The notes below the pieces were generated by a model, which worked only from the letters and a program-made list of their open reading frames with translations, was not told where the DNA came from and made no database searches. Shown piece by piece: positions 10,362 through 21,735 of a DNA stretch of 64,000 nucleotides; position 1 is the stretch's first letter, and each line of letters begins with the position of its first letter. The stretch is from Hymenoscyphus infarciens (Eukaryota > Ascomycota > Leotiomycetes > Helotiales > Helotiaceae), in the NCBI GenBank assembly GCA_001414345.1, contig LLCB01000011.1:248001-312000 (forward strand). Direction: 5' to 3'. Position numbers and translations under genes: made by a program.

Positions 10362-13300
10362 TTGTCGTCGCTGCCAACCTGGAAAGGGAGAAGGGAATAA
10401 CAAGCGTCGTTGATGGCTTGGCACTCGCTCGTTGTGAGCAGCAACGAAGTGAATAAAAGCGGCAGTTGGAACCGACTTCACTCCAAATTATTATTGTTTT
10501 CTTCTAATTGTCTAGAATAATTGAGTTACTTGAAGCACTTTACCATTGACAGTAATTTAAATCGCCTTCAGTTTTCTCAGACTATCAAGATCAAATACCT
10601 CGTGTATTTACTACCGCTTTCAAGAGATATTTATAGAAAACACGAGAAACCGAGAGTTCTCATTGGCCAAGGAGAATCCAGGAACTTTTGTGAGTTAAGT
10701 CACATGTCCAGTAAATAAAACTTCCCCAGTATGGCTTCAAAGTTCAATCTCTCAGAAAACAACTTGTTCTACTTTCCGATATTGAGATGTGTTAGCTTGG
10801 CGCATAATTCTGTGTGATGGTTTTGCTTTGGTCACGGGTTTGACGACTTTTATTTCCCCAGCAACATCCGGGCTCAACTCCTGGATGGAATTTGCGACGC
10901 CGAGCTTCGATTATCCTAAACGATGAGAGTAATCGGATCTCTAGATGTGTTGGCACAACTACCCCATGACCCCATTCGTGAATTCCTCCTGCACCTCCTG
11001 GTGCTTCTCATATCTACGAGGCATCAGAAACTCTTACTAACTTCGTCAGCCCTCTGTCTCGCAATTGCCACTTCGTCCCCCACAAGCAGACCGACGCCCG
11101 ACAACATCGTGTGATTTGAGGGCAAAGCAATGTAGCTCGGGTCTCACCTGTAGTGATGCCTCACACCGAAATTTGCTGTCGCGAAGAGTTCTCCAGCACA
11201 ACCCACCAACACAAAAGCCACCACCTTTTGGTGGCCAAACATACTTGCCATCGCCGATCTTTTCTCAGAAACACGAGTTCTTTCCATCAAAAAGTTATCA
11301 ACTTTCTCATCCAACGTCGTTCCCACCCATTCTCTAGGACCCGCCCTGTGTCGGGAGCCTGCTCCAAGATTATGCACGAAGAATTCCAGTCGGTTGCATG
11401 CACTCCCGTTTCTTCTAGCAACAATTGGATGGGCATCAAGGGGAGGAGAACAGACGATGGCAGATGGATCATGTGAATGATCGGTGACTCCATTGAAACA
11501 TAGGTAGAAAAGGCAGCAAGGAAAGTGCAAATTCCGGATAGAATGGCGGGGTACAGGCCAGAAAACAATGTACCACTCCAAAAAAAAAAACACCCCCCCC
11601 CACCAGATTGATGCCCTTGTAAAACGCCCGCCAGCCTCGTATGAAAAAAAGCATTGGAAGATCGATAGGCATGTGTTTGGAGGTCAAGGAAATTGAATTG
11701 AGAAAAAGAGACAGCGGGAAAACGGGCGGTTGCATTAATTAAAGCTGCAATATGAACCGGGGGAACATAGGGAGTGCGAGTAGGCGGCGAGGTTGACCAG
11801 GTCTGTTGTCTTTCCGTATCCCTTCTGTGTCCATTGAACCTAGCATTGAGGTATGTTTGCATATACCTGGCGAAGCTGAGTACGGGATCTTTCATGTAGA
11901 CTCCAAGCACTTGCGTGGGTGTTTGGGTTGAGTGGTGTGCCAAAGAGGGTGTAAAGTAAAGTCGGTGAACAAGCAGAAGGAGAGTTGTAATTCGGTTGTG
12001 TAACTCGGTCCGGTTGAGGGTGCGTTCAAGGCTTTTTGAAAGGAAGGAGAGAAGAAATCAGATCGCCAATAGCGAATCATCATCGACTTCCAAAGTGGCA
12101 TCGCTTGGTAAATACCGTCACGTCCAGGGAAGTACTGGAGGTAGATTTGCATTATTTTGGAAATGCAAGTTACATACTTTGTAGAATCCGTGTTTTGGGC
12201 TGCATATTGCGACGTTGGACGACACGGCTGACACTCTAAACCCTCTCCAGTAATTGTCCCATCGCCTAGATCACTTACGTGGAATGAAGGGGAGGCCACC
12301 GAAGGCGCGCATGACAGGAGACTCCATCCACTTGGGAAGGTTCTCGGTCGCTTCATCCTCGTGAGTTTTTGTGTGTTGGAACTTGGTGGGAAAGAAAGTG
12401 TCTTACTGTTTTGCCGGATGGGTAGATGAAGCAAAGGTCCGAGACGGATTTTAAAATACTTTTACCTTCCTTTGGGAGCAGGCATCTAGGCATGGGTGCT
12501 ACATGCAGCGTTTGATATCATCCGCTGCTGACTTTAAAGGCAATTATGGCTTCATGGGATCATGGAACCGAGAATTATGGAGAAGAATTGCGTGGCTTCC
12601 CATGCCATGGCGACGGAGCTTAGTCTCTCGTATCAATAGGCAGAGACTTTGTTGGTCCGGTGGCAGCCTTTGAATTGCAAGGTGGGAAACAAGAGAGGCA
12701 AGCGTTCTGAATAGATACCTTGTACTCCATGCTTACGGAGAGAATTCTGTAGGATTTTACCGATTGTGTGGGCCGGATAGCCATCCTGATTTGGAGTCTG
12801 ATATCAGTTTAACCAATCCTTCATGACGACCATCCCCACGTAAACCCCAAACGCCGCTTTGTGGCAGTCCATGATCATTGGTCCTTTGTCATCTTGTATT
12901 GGTTGACCGAATCTATTGGCGCCGTCTGCATCTTAGATTCCGGATGATTAACTTCCAATCGACAACTTGCAGAGAAAAGTGTTGCCGCAGGCGGTACAGC
13001 TATCCACGGAATTGATATGAAGGCCAGACATCATCATGGGCCCTGCACGTCTGGGAAGAAGACGGACGGCGGGTGGAATGATGTCCGGCTGTGGTTGCCA
13101 GGGACATTTTTAACCTCCACTAGCACTTGGGAAGGAGAGCCCGAATGGCTGTGTAGGGAGTAAATGAGGGGATATCATTGGCATCCCGATTGTCGTTGTT
13201 GTTGTCAAATCGAAACCAATCTGCTTGAGCCTTGAACCATGACCTATCCCACGATCCCACAATCCCACAATCCACGACCTGACATACAAGGGTACGGCTG

Positions 13301-13497
13301 AGAAGCAGGTTGAACAGTTTAACACCAACAAAAAAGGACGGCCCAAATACCTTCTTGGAAGCTGGTGGCTGGTGGGTACTCTCGCGATATTGTGCCCTCG
13401 GGAATATGAATATGACTGTCAGAAGCTCAATTTCCTGCTCATCACGAAGGAAGGAAAGCCGCTCCAGCCGGTTGATGAGCAGCTGCAAAGCACCTCG

Positions 13498-13523
13498 CAC
13501 TTGCACTTGCACTTGCACTTGCA
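13498..13523. repeat. Hexamer repeat (TTGCAC)n
   Basis: About four perfect copies of the hexamer TTGCAC in otherwise non-repetitive intergenic DNA. It has no supported coding context. Confidence 0.8.
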
Positions 13524-16500
13524 AAAAGAATTTTGGAGTCTGGAGACTGTGAGCCCCGAAGAATGTCGCCATGTGATTAGGTGATACGGGACCAGCTGTT
13601 GTGGATTTGAGGATATGAGGTGCAGTGGAGGTGTGGCCTTCCAATTGTTGGTGACGGCGACTGAGCCTCGCTTTGGCTGCTGAGTCGCCATCGCCTGGAT
13701 GGAACGCCACACATGTACTGAGCTAAGAGCCTGGGGGGTACCGAGATACTTTGAGGCAGAAGCAGCTCAGCCGGCCCGGGAAGAGGCGCATGATGCTGGC
13801 GATGCCTTGACCGAGTTGTGAAGCTGTGTGAGATTTGATGGTGTTTAGTGGTTAGTCGTGCTGGACTCGTGAGAGACGATCAAGTTAAATGACATGCTCC
13901 GCAGCAATATGCTTGAGGAGTGTCTAAAGGTCGTCATGATCCGGATTCGTGATCCACGAAGAGTGTTGTCGTCGTCAAAATGAAATGTGTGTCTTCTTAG
14001 TCTATTTCGTCCTATGGGAGGAGAGGTGGAGCGTACGATATGCAACCACTTTAAACAATGTACGCCAATGGTACCGTAGCTGTAGTGTCTCGCATATCCC
14101 GGACCGGGGAAGGGGATCACCCTGACTCAGAAAGAAAAAAACACGGCAAGTCACACTGGAATTCGCTTTTGATCCGTAACTAGCGCTGGTGAAAGTGGTG
14201 AGAGTAAAACCAGCAACGCACGCACGGTTGGGAAAGGAAAAGGAAAAGGCGGACGAAGAACGGAGAAAATAAATTTACTGCGCTGGTGTTAAGCGAGGTT
14301 ACTAAATCGACCCCTCTTCTTCTAGTCTCCCCACCCCCCCCCACCACCCAAGCCAAGCCCCGTCCTCCCACCAACAGCTGCCACCTCCAGCCTCGACCTC
14401 TCGACCCCCTCAAACACGCAGCCTCGCCGTGTTTCTGCCGTACAATATTACGGGCATACCATTTGTTAATCTCAGCGCATTTCGGCGTCACAACTCCATC
14501 ATTCCATATTATGATAACGCCCGTCGTCTGACATGCCTTGCATTCCACGAATAGAACAAGCGTCAATTCTCGACCGACCGTCGTCTAGTCACGTCAGGCA
14601 ATCTGGAAAGAAGATCGTGGGATTCGCAGAACCGGTGTTTAGTTTGGGTGAGGGGTCCGTATCAAAACTGTCCCCCCGCTCTTCTTCTGGGTCCAATCGA
14701 AATACCTTACTGCAGACCCGGACGTTGGATCCACTTGTTGGTGTTCTTCCTTCAGACTTCGAAGCCTTATCACAGCTCCACCACTAGACGCCACGCTATA
14801 CCGATGCCGATGACTCAAATTAGAGAGGAAAAGAGTGTGAAGTGTGAGGAAGGGATCTCCTCTCACGTTCTCAAAGTAGGACTTCGTCATAGGATACGGT
14901 ATAGTGATTATACTTCGAAGTATACTTGGGAGGATAGTTTGGTTGGTTACGTATTCGGAAAGTGCGATTCGATATCGCTCTTCAATCCGATGCCTGTCTT
15001 GTGCCTTGTGCCGAGGAAAGGCAACAACAACCATGGGGCAAGAGGCCGCAGCACTCCGAAAAACCAAAAATCCGAGCCTCTAGCCCGGAGTTGTTGAAAG
15101 GGCAGGCAGGGACATGCTTTCCGCCACCAGTTTCTGTTTCTTTTTGCAGCAAAAAAAGGTCAAATGCAAACGACAAACCCACCAGATAGGATAGCCATTG
15201 CAAGTCGCCACCAAACTGCCGAATATCACGCAGATAATGGAGTCGAAACATTTCACGAACTCTCTCGTCAAGCCGTCCCAAACCCGAGGCGCTCTCTCTT
15301 TCGGCTGACGGCTAAAAACAATTAATCCATTTCAGCGACGCGCTGATGTGACCAGCCAACGCGGATCGCCATGTTTCCTCCATTCTTTTAGCTCTTTTTC
15401 TCCGCTGTGAAATCTCAAGCAAGCTTGGAAATGATAGCGTCAATCAATAATATCAGCTCATAGTCCCATGCATCCGCGGGATTGTTATTACGGAGACTCT
15501 GAGTACGGAAGGCATGGCCTGGTGGAAACCTGGGGGCTTGCTTCACATTTTCCGCCCCGAACGAAGCCCAATCCAGTGCTTTCCACCTTTTCTCCCACAT
15601 CATCAGCGATTCAGCCCCTTGTCTTGCGTAGCAGCTTGTTGATCGTCGTCAATTCAACTCCCTTGCACAAAATATACGGGATGCACCCTCAAAGTGTACG
15701 AGAAGGAAAGTACCCGTAATTGGCAGCAGGCAACGCAAGCAGTCAGAAAAGAAAGGGATGAGTCTCGGTCCATATTAGCCTGATTTCAGACCAAGTGTGT
15801 CACTGGAGAACACCACCACACGCATCTGGAGACCCTATGGAGGCTTTCACAAACCCGGGCAGGGCAGGGAAAAGCATGTTCTCCGTCATGCTCTGCTCGC
15901 TCCATTCCCCGGTGCATTTGACCGATGCATGTGAGAGGATTTGACAGAGTTTGTTGTCGAGCTATTTATCAAGTTATTCTGTGAGTCTGTGACAGAACAG
16001 AGTATCGTTTGAGCCTGGAAAGTCATTGATGAGGGGGCAATTTACGCACTTTTGTTTGGCTCGTCCCACGCGGGCCCAGAAGCTGCTGGCAACCTGAGGT
16101 GTGTGGGTGGGCGTTTTGGCGCGAACCACCAACCAAGGATTTGCTACAGATTACACCAAAACCAGACCAGCTTTTCTTTGTCAATAACGACACTCATCCT
16201 ACGCTAACGGCATCTCACTCTCTCTCCGTGTCACCCTTTGCTTCCAACACTTCCGTCACCCAATCACGACCCGCTGAGGATAATGCCTCCCGGCTCCGAG
16301 ACCACCACAAAAATACCCCAAAACAACCCCGGCATTGCTGTTGCTGCTTGTTGCTCACTCATTGATGACGAGGACCGTGTCCAACAGAAAAGAGCAAATT
16401 TACTTCGCTAAAGCGCCCCAATTGTCACTAAAGACACCTCTCATTATTGCACGCCGCAGTAGCCGTGGCCTTCGTGCTAACCCTTCTAGGTCATATATGG

Positions 16501-18316
16501 TTTCTTTATGCAGGAGAGTGCTCCTCCAGGACCAGGCTTCGCTCGAGCCTTTCTAGACGGAACGCATTTCAATGTAGTGTGTATGTGGTCCGGCGGTGAT
16601 TGGTGCATATGTGCGCTGCAACGATGGGACCTTTATTCCACAGATGGAACACCAACGCCCCGTCTTTGAACCTCGTCTTCTCTTCCTTGTCCGCGAAGAC
16701 TCAGAGGGTGTTGCCCAAGCCATCATGCCGGTGGTCGTGCGTGCGTGCGTGCGTGCTTCGATGATTTCCAACCCACGCTTCATGATGAGCTAAATGGTGG
16801 GAGAAGGGACCGCTTGAGACGGGTTGTGTGGTGTTGCCTCCACGCAAGCGGAACGCAGCAGCGATTGCTTTGAGGTGGTGATAGGCACGAAGCCTGAGTG
16901 TAGGGTTAGTGCTATTTATTGGTTTTCATGATGGCAACAACAACACCCTACATACCATAGCAAGCCAGGCAGACGGAGGCACAGCTCCTCGCTCAAGCGC
17001 GGCAGCCATGCCATGCCATGCCATGCTCGCTCCAGGCAGGGCGGCACTATCGAGAGAATGAACCCCTCTTTCAGAAAGGCGGTGGAGGTGCAAGCAGCAA
17101 GCAAGAAGCAGGAAAGAGACCCTCTCCTGGAACTCCGGATCCTAGTAACTTAGTATGATACGGTGGTTGTGAACTTGACCTTGATACCCATGGCAAAGGC
17201 GTTTCTCTGGTTTCGGCATGGTTGTTTTATGATTGATTTTATTTTGGTTTTATTGCCCTGCTCCTACGCATCGCATCCGTGAGCCAGCATCTCAACTTCC
17301 ACTTGCTGGAAGGTCTTCGTGTCTCCCGTCGCTGTTCGGTTGGTGCCCATCTGTCCCATCCTGGCTGGGTCTTATTTCTTACTCCTGGACCCCTACCCTT
17401 GCCTTGTAACTCTTTATTTTTTTTTTTTGGTCTGGCTTTCGTCTGTCTGGCGTGGAGGCTTCCTTTAACCCCCCTAGCCTAGTCTCTACCTCCAGCCAGT
17501 TTCCACTGCCCAGCACCACCGCACCCGCACCGCACCGCACTGCACCAAGCCCACACCCTCACCCACTACCCACTTCAGCCCCTGCTCTCAACGTCCGCAG
17601 CTCACTGGCCCAAATGCAATCGGCCTTCTCCTCCTGTGACATCAACCGAGAACGACTGACTTCTTTGAGATCAGCCTCCACTATTTGCAACATCGTTATT
17701 CACCATTGATTGACCTACCTTCTCCTCCTGATCTGGAACCCATTCCTGTACTTGCAAAAATTGTCATTCCTCGCCTGCTTTGTTTCTCCCGCCCAAGAAT
17801 TAGTGTCGTGCTTAACCCGATTGGACTTCCAGCCTAACCGAGAGTTCCTCGTCCATACCTCATTCATAATACTTTCCACTTGATCTTGATTAACACCACC
17901 TCGCCCTCTCCTCTCCAACCCAAAACCTGCACAAGCTACACAGAGCACTGTTCAATCTCCCATCGTTCTCTAATCGCCCTCAATAATTCAACAACGATAA
18001 TTAAGTGTCCTTGAACCTTCCTGGAATTTGCCCATTCGCAGCTCCCAGCTCCCAGCTCGCAGTGCTCTCAGTCCCCCTTCATGGCTCTGCGGTGACCACT
18101 CTACGTTCGGTAACTTAGGTTGGTTCGTTGGGTTTTAGGGAGAGACAGTATACAGCGGAGTGCTGGAAGCTCTGGGAGAACTTTGTCCTAAACCCAACTT
18201 CAGGCTGGAAGACAATTTGGGTTACTGTTGATCTAGTGTCGAAATAATACCTACCGACTCCCATTCACCTTCACCTCCAACTCAACTCCACCAACCCTCT
18301 CCTCGCCACCTTCCCT

Positions 18317-20368
18317 ATGCATCGAATAGCCACAAGACCTGCTCCTCTTGATTTCCCTCTACCTTCCGCATATTCAACGTTTGGCGACAAGCGGAGAGCT
18401 TTGGAACCCTCCAAGCATACGCCAGCACATTTCCAGGCTCGTCCCGTCAAGATCGGCCTTCATACACCACCCGCAGACGAGATGACTACCTACCAGCACC
18501 CCCAATATAACCCGTATGCCAGCCGACCAGACTCCGCATATTCGCATTCAGCAACGGTGACATCAGGGAGTAGCTATGGGGGGTTCTCAGCAGTCAGGCA
18601 GTATTCAGTACCACATCCACATTCCTCCTTGAACCAACTGGCTGCCCCTTCAGCTTCGCTGTTACGCAATGACAGTCAAACCTCCCAGCAGTCTTACAGG
18701 CGGCCAACAAGTCCTTTGTCATCGACTAGGTCAAATACATTGGGACCAGAAGAACCAACGCCTAGGCCGAGTAACAAGAACAACTCGATCGTAGCCAGCC
18801 TACAAATTCCGCTTTCAATAAATGATAGTGGTGGAAGTTTGGCAGAATTCGCAGCTCAGGTTTGTGGTGGATTTTTCCGGGCTCTTGGACATCTACTAAT
18901 ATTTTGGCAGATTACTTGCCTGTTTTGGTTCGAGTCAACGGAGACCCTCAAGAAAGCTGAGAATGTCGGGTCCAATCCTCCTCCAGGTTCGATAAGTCGA
19001 TTGCGAGAAGAAGCCATGCCATCGAGCGGATTTAGAAAATGGGTTGTCACTATTCTTTCAACAACGCAGGTTACACAGAATGTCATATTACTTGCTCTCC
19101 TATTTATCTATAGATTGAAGAAAATCAATCCGGCCGTCAAGGGAAGAAGCGGGAGCGAGTATAGATTGCTCACCGTGGCTTTGATGTTGGGTAATAAATG
19201 TGGGTTTTTCGAATTTGTCAACAGTGGAATGTATACTGACGTTTGTCTAGTTCTTGATGACAACACTTATACGAACAAGACATGGGCCGAAGTCTCTGGA
19301 ATATCGGTTACTGAGATCCATGTTATGGAAGTAGAGTTTTTGAGCAACATGAGATACAGTCTATTAGCATCCAAGGAGCAATGGCAAGAATGGCAGGAGA
19401 AGCTTGGAAAGTTCTGGTCTTATTGTGACGAGGCTGCTAAGGCGCCCATTCCTCAGATATCGCCACAAGCACACGCAGTTCTTCCACCAGCGTTGCCATC
19501 ACCACCAGGCCCGATGCAGAACTCGCCTCCCTCTTTGAATGGCGGATACCCCTCCACGAATAATACGGGATCCCATTACAACCAACAGTGGCAAGCAAGC
19601 TATGGCGCTCAGGTATCCTCGCCTGTTCCAACAATGCCAGCACACGATTTGAGATCCTCGGCACGAAAGCGTAGTTATGATGGCAACTCGGAACAGTCAG
19701 CAAGTAAACGTGTCACGAGACCTGCCCCCAATGGATCTATTTCCTCGTTCCCCTCGACTGCTCCCGCCAGAAGAAACGACATCCCTCGGTTACCGGTTCC
19801 AAACTTGACCATTTCAACAAGCCAGCCCATGAGTAGCTACAACCACCCTTCCTCGGCTTTATCGCAGAATGTCCCACTATTACCACCCCTCAATGGTGCT
19901 CGTTCTATGTCCGCAGTCTATCCTGCCACTCCGTCTTGGGCCCCCAACCTACCCCACCCCGTCTTGACACCAACTGGACCACCTAGCCAACATGGAACCC
20001 CGAACGGAAACGGTTACTCAACCCCTTCACGTCGAACAAGCCCTCACTCGGTACAAGATTTATTGTCACTTGGTTCCTCGCCCATCTCGGGAAATTTCCC
20101 AGCCCACAATCCCGGTCACATATCGCCCTCTTTCTTCCTCCAGCAGCGAAACTCCCCATACAAACCAGTCCGACATGTCAATACTCTTCTGTACCCACCA
20201 CCATCTGCCTCAATGCACGGTTATTCTGTGAACGTGGATCAAATGCACTACCAACCTCTTGGCCGACGAAATGATTATCGTCCTGGTGTTGTGCCGGAAT
20301 ACGCTTCTCAGGGATCTTATCATCAACAACAGTGGCCTGTTTTACCACAACCTAATTTCCACGCCTAA
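18317..20368 (+). CDS. Pho85-type cyclin (Clg1/Pcl-like) with two stopless in-frame introns
   Basis: Model join(18317..18859,18911..19199,19251..20368), 649 residues. The cyclin box follows a long disordered Ser/Pro-rich N-terminus and runs from about residue 182: LFWFESTETL, then FRKWVVTILSTTQVTQN, LLALLFIYRLKKINP, EYRLLTVALMLGNKFLDDN, TYTNKTWAEVSGIS and MEVEFLSNMRYSLL. The rest (about residues 340-649) is low-complexity Pro/Ser/Asn/Gln-rich and contains the basic RKRSYDGN...SKR stretch. Both introns are 51 nt, multiples of three and free of stops, so the unspliced frame stays open for 683 codons. Splicing is preferred because it restores AAQ-ITCLFWFES and GNKFLDDNTYTN, and because branch (CTAAT, CTGAC) and acceptor sites fit. 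The expected partner is a Pho85-like kinase, in nutrient or growth control. Which member of the subfamily it is remains uncertain. Confidence 0.85.
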   Translation: MHRIATRPAPLDFPLPSAYSTFGDKRRALEPSKHTPAHFQARPVKIGLHTPPADEMTTYQHPQYNPYASRPDSAYSHSATVTSGSSYGGFSAVRQYSVPHPHSSLNQLAAPSASLLRNDSQTSQQSYRRPTSPLSSTRSNTLGPEEPTPRPSNKNNSIVASLQIPLSINDSGGSLAEFAAQVCGGFFRALGHLLIFWQITCLFWFESTETLKKAENVGSNPPPGSISRLREEAMPSSGFRKWVVTILSTTQVTQNVILLALLFIYRLKKINPAVKGRSGSEYRLLTVALMLGNKCGFFEFVNSGMYTDVCLVLDDNTYTNKTWAEVSGISVTEIHVMEVEFLSNMRYSLLASKEQWQEWQEKLGKFWSYCDEAAKAPIPQISPQAHAVLPPALPSPPGPMQNSPPSLNGGYPSTNNTGSHYNQQWQASYGAQVSSPVPTMPAHDLRSSARKRSYDGNSEQSASKRVTRPAPNGSISSFPSTAPARRNDIPRLPVPNLTISTSQPMSSYNHPSSALSQNVPLLPPLNGARSMSAVYPATPSWAPNLPHPVLTPTGPPSQHGTPNGNGYSTPSRRTSPHSVQDLLSLGSSPISGNFPAHNPGHISPSFFLQQRNSPYKPVRHVNTLLYPPPSASMHGYSVNVDQMHYQPLGRRNDYRPGVVPEYASQGSYHQQQWPVLPQPNFHA

Positions 20369-21126
20369 TTATAAAATCACATCCTGTGACCGAAAGATTT
20401 CCTAAATTCAAAAGATCGCGGTCGAACACTCGATACGTACGCATTTTCCTATTGATTGTGTTCTTTTAGAAAGAAAAAGCCGAGGCTAGTCAGAAAAATT
20501 GGACTTGGCATCATTGCATGTTCATGGCGTTTTCGTCCTTCTCTTTTTTGTTACCGCAGGATTTTTTCCCACTGTTTTTGTTTGATATACCATTATTTTT
20601 TTCATCACATGGACCTGGAGTTTGGGGGACACCGCGCGTCGAGGTTTTAACGCCTGAGACTGCCACTTGTATTTGCGTTGAGACTTTTTTTGTTTTTCTC
20701 TCTCCCCTGGAATTTGAGGGGATCTCCTTCTCCTGATCTTGCAACAAGATAGGTGATCAGGGATGAATGGAAGGATGGATAGAAGGTGAAGATCGGAAAA
20801 GGGATGGCCACTCGACAACTGCTTTTCGTGGTTGTGGTGGAGGGAGGGACTGGATGGGATAAAGATTGCTTTAGTCGCAAGACGAATGAAGTTTCGTAGA
20901 TTTGTCTGGATGACTGACCTGCAATGTGGAAATGTACTATCTTTTTTCCCACCATACTTGTGACTTCTGATTGCTTCTTTATGACCGTTGCTTCGCTTTT
21001 GAATGAGTGCCAGGAGTTGTGAATCATGAATGGCTTGGGTTTTTTCCGTGTGCCTGCTACTAGAAGTATTGCTCACCTACCTCCTTAGGTCTGAGATGTA
21101 GGTAGTGACTCTTACGGCATCCTGAA
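20369..21126. other. 3' flank of the cyclin gene
   Basis: T-rich transcribed-looking sequence after the stop, then mixed sequence up to the MITE. No gene is supported; the minus-strand frames at about 20520-21076 are low-complexity shadows. Confidence 0.6.
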
Positions 21127-21128
21127 TA

Positions 21129-21733
21129 CACCAAAAAGTCGGATTAACTAAATCGCAAATAGGAAATCGCAAATCGTAAATCGCAAAATGTTACTTTCTA
21201 TAAGTATAAAAGAGAATAACTTCTAATTTAAATCCCCCCCCTCTATATTTAGGTTAGATAGTTTTAACCATAGTAACTAGCTAATTAGAGCGGGATATAT
21301 CGTCCCCTCGCTATCGTCTCCTTACTATTATATCGCATTCTTCCTATTGTTTCTAAATAAATAAGGAAGAGAGGGAGAGAGGGAGAGAGAGAGAGGGAGG
21401 AGAGAGGGAGGGGATTGTTTACTACTTTTGCTAAACTCCCCTTACCCACGCTAGGAAAAACTTTCTACCGAAATGTTTGCTCGCCCCCTCGCCCCCTCTC
21501 TCCCTCTCTCTCTCTCTCCCTCTTTTCTATACTTTTATATTTATATAATATACTAAAGAAGGAAAGAGCAGCTAGAGAAGAAGTAGTAAAATGCTCTCCT
21601 ACCCCTTTTTTAATAAAGGGCTTAGATAATATAATTATTAAGTTCCACTTTAGCTCGACTTTACGATTTACGATTTGCGATTTGCGATTTGCGATTTGCG
21701 ATTTACGATTTAGTCGATTCCGACTTTTTGGTG
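21129..21733. mobile_element. 605-bp TA-flanked MITE with 7-bp satellites in its terminal repeats
   Basis: Both ends carry CACCAAAAAGTCGG in inverted orientation (21129-21142; complement at 21720-21733), flanked by TA at 21127-21128 and 21734-21735. Just inside each end lies a tandem array of a 7-bp unit: AAATCGC-type at about 21150-21187, and its complement GATTTGC/GATTTAC about seven times at about 21663-21712. The interior carries a second inverted pair: a GAGAGGGA purine tract at about 21366-21415 facing a CTCTCCCT pyrimidine tract at about 21486-21527. The element can therefore fold into a long hairpin. It encodes no transposase. TA duplication suggests Tc1/mariner-type mobilisation; I do not recognise the family. 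Confidence 0.82.
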
Positions 21734-21735
21734 TA

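Larger units (their letters stand above)
10057..18316. other. 8.3-kb region without a convincing gene, upstream of the cyclin gene
   Basis: Many short open frames on both strands, none with recognisable family features, good starts and consistent splicing. Base composition is mixed and not RIP-like, so decay of transposons is not obvious. Contents I can name are a GGGAGGA-type purine array at about 10313-10361, a C10/A10 run at 11581-11601, hexamer TTGCAC repeats at about 13498-13523, CCATG repeats at about 17006-17026, and a C/T-rich stretch (17480-18310) that is probably the long leader of the cyclin gene. One minus-strand stretch (12280-12400) can be read as a protein-like peptide, but I could not build a credible gene around it. 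Long regulatory or non-coding transcripts are possible. Confidence 0.55.

Noticed and set aside
11287..12434. Long minus-strand frames, with a protein-like peptide (ENLPKWMESPVMRAFGG) readable at 12283-12370
   Set aside because: No model joined the pieces with good splice sites and a start. The downstream frame becomes low-complexity with a Gly4/Phe3 run from homopolymers, and no family was recognised.
13120..13710. 196-codon minus-strand frame
   Set aside because: Contains a (QV)n stretch from a hexamer microsatellite, has no family features, and overlaps competing frames on both strands.
18317..20368. Cyclin gene as a single 683-codon exon
   Set aside because: The frame is open, but removing two 51-nt segments with good donor, branch and acceptor sites restores the conserved cyclin-box sequence.
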